A DNA stretch of 64,000 nt, taken from the NCBI GenBank assembly GCA_964406735.1, contig CAYOSU010000002.1, forward strand, positions 62,001 through 126,000. Reading direction: 5' to 3'. Of this stretch, positions 59,587 through 64,000 are shown piece after piece. Position 1 is the stretch's first letter; each line of letters opens with the position of its first letter. The position numbers were made by a program, and so were the translations under genes. Origin of the DNA: CAYOSU01 sp964406735 (lineage in GTDB: Bacteria; Bacillota; Clostridia; Christensenellales; CAMQZB01). Under the pieces are notes generated by a model. It was not told the DNA's origin and did not search any database. It saw nothing but the letters and a program-made list of their open reading frames with translations.

Positions 59587-59619
59587 ATTTGGAGAAATCA
59601 TAAATGAGGTGTTACTGCT

Positions 59620-59928
59620 ATGAGCATAGTTACAATAACGACCGAAAACTTTGAAAGCGAAGTGCTTTCTTCCGACAAAAAGGTCCTCGTGGACTTCTGG
59701 GCGCCTTGGTGCGGTCCGTGCAGAATGCTCTCGCCTATCGTTGACGAGGTTGCCGACGCACATCCCGAGGTGAAGATAGGCAAAATAAACGTTGACGACG
59801 AGCGAGATCTCGCAGTTAAGTTCAACGTTATGAGCATCCCTACACTCCTTGTTTTCCAAAACGGTGAGGTCGTCAATAAGTCTATAGGGCTTATTTCGAG
59901 AGAAGACGTCGAGAAGTTGGTCAAATAG
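59620..59928 (+). CDS. trxA: Thioredoxin
   Basis: A 102-residue disulfide reductase with the active site FWAPWCGPCRM (about 26-36), cis-Pro in SIPTLLVF and the final REDVEKLV helix. Monocistronic, with GAGGTG upstream and its own terminator. Confidence 0.97.
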   Translation: MSIVTITTENFESEVLSSDKKVLVDFWAPWCGPCRMLSPIVDEVADAHPEVKIGKINVDDERDLAVKFNVMSIPTLLVFQNGEVVNKSIGLISREDVEKLVK

Positions 59929-59982
59929 CACATTTTTTGACTTAGCAAGGGCTTCCCTGAAATAGCTTGAAAACAAAAAATT

Positions 59983-60008
59983 AAAGCCTCCGTTATGGAG
60001 GCTTTTTT
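59983..60008 (+). terminator. Terminator of trxA
   Basis: AAAGCCTCC / GGAGGCTTT hairpin with T6. It lies between convergent trxA and plsC-like genes and has A-rich flanks, so it may serve both. Confidence 0.85.
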
Positions 60009-60056
60009 GTGGCATATTATCTTTTTTAACAGCTTTAAGCAGTTTTTTAACAGCTT

Positions 60057-60908
60057 TTAGAAGTTTTTGGCGAGTTGTTCGTCAGCTTTTTCGTAGCGTT
60101 CGAGGTTTTCGGTCATCATCTCCCTTATCTCCTCGGAAAGCTCGGCGGTGCGTTTTTGCTTCACTTCACTTGCAGGGATCACCTTCAAAATATCGATATA
60201 TACGTCGGTCTTTTTTAAGGGAAAATTCTTTGCTATCATCTCGGTGTTTTTGATCGTTACCACCGCTATCGGAAGCTCCGCCTTTTGGGCAAGCTTGAAC
60301 GCTCCGTTCTTGAAGGGCAATAAAAGTTCGTCCGTGTCGTTCCTCGTGCCCTCGGGGTATATGCCCATCGAAAGGTCGTTGGTCTTTGTCATCTCGGAGG
60401 CTTTATTTATCGCCTCTAAGCCCTTTCTTACGTCGGTTCTGTCCATTGCGACGTAGCCGCACTTATAGGCTACTCCGCCTGCAATGGGGATATTGAAATT
60501 CTCGGGCTTACTAACGAACGCCATTTTCTTCTTCGGGAAGGCATCGGCAAGCACCATCGGATCGAAGTTCGATCTGTGATTTGAAATGAATATGTATTTT
60601 TGCTCGTCGTCGATAAGCTCCCTTCCCGTTACGTGAAGCTTTGCGCCCGAGTGATATATCAGATACCTATTTGCCGAGGTGAACTCGTGCTGATAAAAGG
60701 GGCTGGGCTTGTCAAGCTCCTTTTTCTTGTTGGGAAGCGCACCTATTATGAACAAATACAAAAAGTACAGTACGTTTATTGCAAGATAAATAGCCAAGAA
60801 GACCGCAACGAATATCCAAGCGTCCTTCCATGAGTCTATCATATGCTTTTTTATTACCGCATAGCACGTCAAAAACAGCGATGCGATAAGCTGAGACGCA
60901 ACTACCAT
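60057..60908 (-). CDS. Lysophospholipid acyltransferase (PlsC-like)
   Basis: A 283-residue 1-acylglycerol-3-phosphate acyltransferase-like protein with two N-terminal transmembrane helices. The catalytic HX4D motif is SNHRSNFDPMVL (about 108-119), and the substrate motif is GIYPEGTRND. It transfers a second acyl chain in phosphatidic acid synthesis. It follows the diacylglycerol-kinase-like gene by 17 bp; both act on phospholipid intermediates. Confidence 0.93.
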   Translation of the reverse strand: MVVASQLIASLFLTCYAVIKKHMIDSWKDAWIFVAVFLAIYLAINVLYFLYLFIIGALPNKKKELDKPSPFYQHEFTSANRYLIYHSGAKLHVTGRELIDDEQKYIFISNHRSNFDPMVLADAFPKKKMAFVSKPENFNIPIAGGVAYKCGYVAMDRTDVRKGLEAINKASEMTKTNDLSMGIYPEGTRNDTDELLLPFKNGAFKLAQKAELPIAVVTIKNTEMIAKNFPLKKTDVYIDILKVIPASEVKQKRTAELSEEIREMMTENLERYEKADEQLAKNF

Positions 60909-60925
60909 ATTTTGACCTCGATCCC

Positions 60926-61816
60926 TTAGTTAGCCTTGGGGTATACGAAATTGATGCAGGACGGAACCATCTCGACGGTGTATTCCTTTCTCTTTAACAT
61001 CTCTCCGTCAATGCAGACGTAGAAATCCTCGTCGGCGTACATCCTTATCTTCGTTGCCTGACGGTATTTGAGTATCTTGGCGCACTTCTTATCCTCGAAA
61101 TGCTTGCCCTCGGTGTATATTCCGAGAATTGACAGGAACTTGAAGATCGAAATGACCTTTACGATACATACATCGATAAGTCCGTCGTCCGCTTTCGACC
61201 TCGGCGCACAGAAGAACTGACCGCCGACGTACTGGCCGTTAGCAAGCGTGCAAAGGAGCATCTTGCCCTTTTCGTTCAAAAGCTCGCCGTCGGCTTCTAC
61301 GAACACCTTGTTGTTCATGCCTGTGAATATCGCCTTGACGATGCCGCCGACGTATGCGTTCTTTTTGCCCTTTAATTTGAGCTCGTTCGCAGTCTTTGCG
61401 ACTATCGCATCAAAGCCGAAGTTGCATACGTTGATGCAGTATACGTCGTCAACTTTCATGGCGTCTATCTTGCCGACAGTGCCGTTTATGAGATTATCGA
61501 CGGTGAACGCATCCGCTCCGCCGAAAGCCTTTACGAAGTCGTTGCCCGTACCGCACGGAATGACGGCAAATTCAGCCTTTGTGCCTACTAAGCCGTTAGC
61601 TACTTCGTTTATTATTCCGTCGCCGCCGCAAGCGTAAAAACGAACGTTTTCATCGCCGTGAAGCTCTATATAAGTGCGAACGTATGACGTTGCGTCCTTT
61701 TCGCACTTGGTTAAATATATGTCTTTTTCTACGTTTAAGGAGTTTATCTTTGCGATAAGCTCGGATTTGTCGCTATTCGACCCTGCCGCCGGATTTATGA
61801 CGAATATGTGTTTCAT
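60926..61816 (-). CDS. Diacylglycerol kinase family lipid kinase (DgkB/YegS-like)
   Basis: A 296-residue soluble lipid kinase. The N-terminus has INPAAGSNSDK; the nucleotide motif is YACGGDGIINEVANGL (about 58-73), and AVIPCGTGNDFVKAFG follows. It probably phosphorylates diacylglycerol or a related lipid for recycling. Start ATG with AGGAGG, and a strong promoter (61857-61885). Confidence 0.93.
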   Translation of the reverse strand: MKHIFVINPAAGSNSDKSELIAKINSLNVEKDIYLTKCEKDATSYVRTYIELHGDENVRFYACGGDGIINEVANGLVGTKAEFAVIPCGTGNDFVKAFGGADAFTVDNLINGTVGKIDAMKVDDVYCINVCNFGFDAIVAKTANELKLKGKKNAYVGGIVKAIFTGMNNKVFVEADGELLNEKGKMLLCTLANGQYVGGQFFCAPRSKADDGLIDVCIVKVISIFKFLSILGIYTEGKHFEDKKCAKILKYRQATKIRMYADEDFYVCIDGEMLKRKEYTVEMVPSCINFVYPKAN

Positions 61817-61856
61817 CTTGCGTGAGACCTCCTAAAATACCACTTTATTATATAAT

Positions 61857-61885
61857 AATATATACTTTTTATGAGCCGTTGTCAA
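61857..61885 (-). promoter_or_regulatory. Promoter of the lipid kinase-plsC operon
   Basis: Minus strand: TTGACA (61880-61885), 17-bp spacer, TATATT (61857-61862). Confidence 0.8.
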
Positions 61886-61957
61886 TAATTATGCACAATA
61901 ATGAAAAAATCACACAGGTTTTTCATTTTTAGAGGCTGCTTTGGCAGAAAAAACGTA

Positions 61958-61987
61958 TTGACAAGTTGGGGCGAAGTAAACTATAAT
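61958..61987 (+). promoter_or_regulatory. Promoter of the 62199-63712 operon
   Basis: TTGACA (61958-61963), 18-bp spacer, TATAAT (61982-61987). Both hexamers are perfect. The leader RNA would be about 205 nt. Confidence 0.8.
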
Positions 61988-61993
61988 ACAAGA

Positions 61994-62198
61994 AACCACA
62001 AACTTGCTCGCAAGGGTTTGGGGTTTCGCAGTGTTTCACGAATGAGAAGCGCAAAACGGTAGTTTTGCAGCAATGCCGCAAGGCGTTGTAAAGGCTTTTT
62101 CGCAAGATAAAGGCTTGCTTCTTGTGAATATAATGATTTAAGTAAATAGGCAGCATATTGCTTCTGCCGTTATGAAAGATATGATTTGGAGGGTAGAT
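61994..62198 (+). other. Long structured 5' leader, candidate cis-regulatory RNA
   Basis: Between the promoter and the GGAGGG site lie several hairpins: CTTG/CAAG (62003-62014), a perfect GCAAAAC/GTTTTGC (62051-62068), CAATGCC/GGCGTTG capped by a GCAA tetraloop (62071-62088), and GCAAG/CTTGC (62102-62118). CGCAAG recurs three times (62009, 62077, 62101). I could not match it to a known riboswitch, T-box or attenuator, and no T-run terminator is present. Confidence 0.5.
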
Positions 62199-62555
62199 AT
62201 GGAATACAAGATATACGCATCGTCACGCGGTGAGATATGCGAGTATGCAAGCTTCGAGGACGACGGCTACGCCGAGCAAATTTTAGCTAAAATCGAAAAA
62301 AGACGGCTCGACGGACGTTGCGACAATGCGGACGTAGTTATGGAAAGGGTCTTTGCGAAAAAGCAAGGTATTTTGAAAAAGGATTTCAAAACGGCAATGA
62401 GAGCGTTGAGACACTTCGACGAGGTGGGACTTTCTAACGACGTATATTCAGTCCTTGAGGAGATAAACGACGACGGCTCTTTTGACGCAGTTTTCCTCGA
62501 TAATTTCGACGATCCGACATCTCATATCGTTAGTCTCAACGGACTTAATATTTAA
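62199..62555 (+). CDS. Uncharacterised small acidic protein
   Basis: A 118-residue cytoplasmic protein with no signal or membrane segment and no motif I recognise. It is rich in Asp and Glu, with a central helical KKDFKTAMRALRHFDEVG stretch and a C-terminal FLDNFDDPTSHIVSLNG. The start at 62199 follows GGAGGG by 6 nt; the upstream ATGs lack a site. It is 20 bp upstream of the membrane-anchored MBL protein and surely in one transcript. Confidence 0.75.
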   Translation: MEYKIYASSRGEICEYASFEDDGYAEQILAKIEKRRLDGRCDNADVVMERVFAKKQGILKKDFKTAMRALRHFDEVGLSNDVYSVLEEINDDGSFDAVFLDNFDDPTSHIVSLNGLNI

Positions 62556-62575
62556 TCAAAAGGAAGGTATTTTTT

Positions 62576-63712
62576 ATGGCAAAGAAAAGCACTAAATCTA
62601 AATCGAGCAAAAAGGCTAAAAAGAGCGGCGGCAAGAAGCTGCTTGCGGTCGTTATCGTTATTGCAATACTTTTAGTAGGTTACTTCTTCGGGTGGGATTA
62701 TATCGAAGGAATCTTCAATAACCCTTCACCCTCTCCCTCGCCGTCGCAATCAGTGCCTTACGAAGGGGACATCGGAGAGTTCTCTATACACTTCTTGACC
62801 CTTGGCAATAAGTACGCAGGAGACGCTATCTACATCAAGGCAGGAGACAACGACATCCTTATCGACGCAGGTAGCCGAGGCAACTCATCCGACGCTATCG
62901 CAAGCTACATTGACAAGTATTGCACGGACGGCGCTTTGGAGTACGTTATCGCAACGCACGCTCACCAAGACCACATCGCCGCTTTCGTCGGTACGAAGGC
63001 TGCGCCCGGTATCTTTGAAAGGTACGAGTGCAAGACGATTATTGACTTCCCTCTAACCGACGCTACGTCAACGGTGTATAAAAACTACGTCGCTAAGCGT
63101 GATGCGGAGGTTGAAAGCGGAGCAAAGCACTACACCGCACTTGAATGCTACAACAACGAAAACGGCGCGCAGAGAGTTTATACATTGGGCGACGGCATTA
63201 CGATGGAGATACTTTATAACTACTATTACGAGAACGACACATCTAACGAAAACAACTTCTCCGTGTGCGTGCTATTTACCTGCGGAAACAACAAGTTCTT
63301 GCTGACGGGCGACCTCGAGGAAGAGGGCGAAGAGCTTTTGGTCAAGAACAACGGTCTTTCTAAGGTAGACGTTTTCAAGGCGGCACACCACGGTAGCTAT
63401 ACAGGCTCGACGGATGCACTTCTGAGCGTTATCGACCCCGACATCGTCGTCGTTACCTGCGTTGCGGGAAGCGATGAGTATACCAGCAACCCAGACAATA
63501 TGTTCCCTGCGCTTGCGGCGTTAAGGCGCATTGAGAAGTACACGAGCGACATTTACGTTACGTCGGTCATCTCCTCTGACGACAAGGGATATGAAGACCT
63601 TAACGGTAATATCGTCGTTACGTCGGACGGTACGACGGTCAGCGTTAATTGCTCGAACAACAACACGAGGCTTTGCGATACCGAGTGGTATAAGGCAAAC
63701 AGAGCAGCGTGA
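62576..63712 (+). CDS. Membrane-anchored ComEC/Rec2-like MBL-fold hydrolase
   Basis: A 378-residue protein with a Lys/Ser-rich cytoplasmic tail (1-20), one transmembrane helix (about 22-41), a Pro-Ser linker (NPSPSPSPSQS) and an extracytoplasmic metallo-beta-lactamase domain: IHFLTLGN, LIDAGSRGNSSD, ATHAHQDHIAAF (HxHxDH), LLTGDLEEEGEELL and AAHHGSYTGST. It resembles the C-terminal domain of ComEC without the channel part, so an extracellular nuclease or phosphodiesterase role is possible. Cotranscribed with the small protein upstream. Confidence 0.88.
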   Translation: MAKKSTKSKSSKKAKKSGGKKLLAVVIVIAILLVGYFFGWDYIEGIFNNPSPSPSPSQSVPYEGDIGEFSIHFLTLGNKYAGDAIYIKAGDNDILIDAGSRGNSSDAIASYIDKYCTDGALEYVIATHAHQDHIAAFVGTKAAPGIFERYECKTIIDFPLTDATSTVYKNYVAKRDAEVESGAKHYTALECYNNENGAQRVYTLGDGITMEILYNYYYENDTSNENNFSVCVLFTCGNNKFLLTGDLEEEGEELLVKNNGLSKVDVFKAAHHGSYTGSTDALLSVIDPDIVVVTCVAGSDEYTSNPDNMFPALAALRRIEKYTSDIYVTSVISSDDKGYEDLNGNIVVTSDGTTVSVNCSNNNTRLCDTEWYKANRAA

Positions 63713-63726
63713 TCTTTAGGGTATTA

Positions 63727-63753
63727 AAAAAGCGAGGTTTTTCCTCGCTTTTT
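63727..63753 (+). terminator. Bidirectional terminator
   Basis: AAAAAGCGAGG / CCTCGCTTTTT hairpin with T-runs on both strands, between the convergent MBL and radical SAM genes. Confidence 0.88.
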
Positions 63754-63774
63754 TGTTGTGATCAGTGAAATATT

Positions 63775-64000
63775 TTAATAGTCCCATTTGGGGATAAAGG
63801 AATCGCCGACGGAGGCTTTATCCTGGAAAAAGCCCTTTATATCGAGGTCTATCGCCTTTTGCTGTACCCTCTCTATCTCGGCGGAATACAGCGGTCTATT
63901 GAGCTCTGGATGGGCTTTTAAGTCTCCGAACGGGGTATATTGGCTCATGACCGACACCAAGGTATCGGGGAAATTTTCTTTTATCAATTCAAGAAGCTTT
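63775..64000 (-). CDS. C-terminal part of a radical SAM protein (PflA/PflX-like), cut by the window edge
   Basis: The frame is open to the right edge (no stop or plausible start), giving the last 74 residues. The segment TLVSVMSQYTPFGDLKAHPELNRPL, followed by a helical stretch and the closing FIPKWDY, matches the tail of the radical SAM proteins annotated as pyruvate-formate-lyase-activating-enzyme-like (PflX group). The CxxxCxxC motif lies outside the window. Confidence 0.75.
   Translation of the reverse strand, partial: KLLELIKENFPDTLVSVMSQYTPFGDLKAHPELNRPLYSAEIERVQQKAIDLDIKGFFQDKASVGDSFIPKWDY

Noticed and set aside
61982..62160. T-box, TPP, cobalamin, lysine or cyclic-di-GMP riboswitch in the long leader
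   Set aside because: None of the signature sequences (for example AGGGTGGTACC or CTGAGA) is present.
1..64000. CRISPR arrays, tRNA or rRNA genes, transposases, phage genes
   Set aside because: Looked for regular direct repeats, T-loop-like GGTTCGAATCC patterns and known mobile-element motifs; none found.

Overview
The window looks like a chromosomal segment of a low-to-mid-GC, strictly anaerobic, Gram-positive (Firmicutes, class Clostridia) bacterium, most likely an uncultured gut lineage. The reasons are AGGAGG-type ribosome binding sites, strong TTGACA/TATAAT promoters, RNase J, PrsA-like and other lipoproteins, two different rubrerythrins with a PerR-type regulator, a Firmicutes-style tsaE-tsaB-rimI and obg/nadD-yqeK/rsfS gene order, and no outer-membrane genes. 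I could not fix a genus. No tRNA, rRNA, CRISPR array, prophage or intact insertion sequence was found. Most genes are on the minus strand in long, tightly spaced operons.

Layout. 1-5400: guaBA (GMP synthesis), with a foreign-looking acetyltransferase behind the guaA 3' end and two uncharacterised envelope proteins upstream. 5450-8010: an ArsR-controlled metal-efflux operon (repressor, stand-alone HMA protein, P1B-type ATPase) with a readable promoter and operator. 8141-18740: the main accessory locus, a LacI-controlled catabolic operon made of SIS-domain enzyme, sugar-binding lipoprotein, two permeases, class II aldolase, cytoplasmic Cys-type sulfatase, fucose/arabinose-isomerase-like enzyme and MsmK-type ATPase. 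It is best read as uptake and breakdown of a sulfated sugar by a pathway I cannot match to a known one. 18740-29500: mixed housekeeping and stress genes (HD hydrolase, EF-G paralogue, MurI, S20, a degenerate ABC ATPase with a cytidylate-kinase-like partner, DUF4097-like lipoprotein, rubrerythrin, M28 peptidase, TauE/SafE permease, UppP, YhbY).

29480-41630: PrsA-like foldase, mfd, pth, prs, tadA, rlmH, CPBP protease, then MBL-dtd-aroK-aroQ-patatin. 41800-42870: PerR with its own box, plus reverse rubrerythrin. 42880-55310: a long minus-strand run from nadD-yqeK through rsfS, deoC, tsaE, tsaB, rimI, a hydrolase, murF, ddl, rnj, the trmR/trhP-like tRNA wobble-uridine pair, a flavoprotein, rdgB and yfcE. 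55360-64000: a divergent membrane protein, obgE, nth, a DUF3343/class V aminotransferase pair, thioredoxin, plsC and a diacylglycerol-kinase-like gene, an operon with a long structured leader encoding a small unknown protein and a membrane-anchored ComEC-like MBL protein, and the 3' end of a radical SAM gene cut by the window edge.

The most notable points are the sulfatase operon with no visible kinase, an ABC ATPase that has lost most catalytic motifs, several genes whose -10 hexamer lies only 6-9 nt from the start codon (possible leaderless mRNAs), a promoter -35 element placed inside the preceding terminator hairpin (prs/pth), a multi-stem inverted-repeat element at 19864-20003, and a structured leader at about 61990-62198. 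All functional assignments come from reading motifs by eye; no database search was run.
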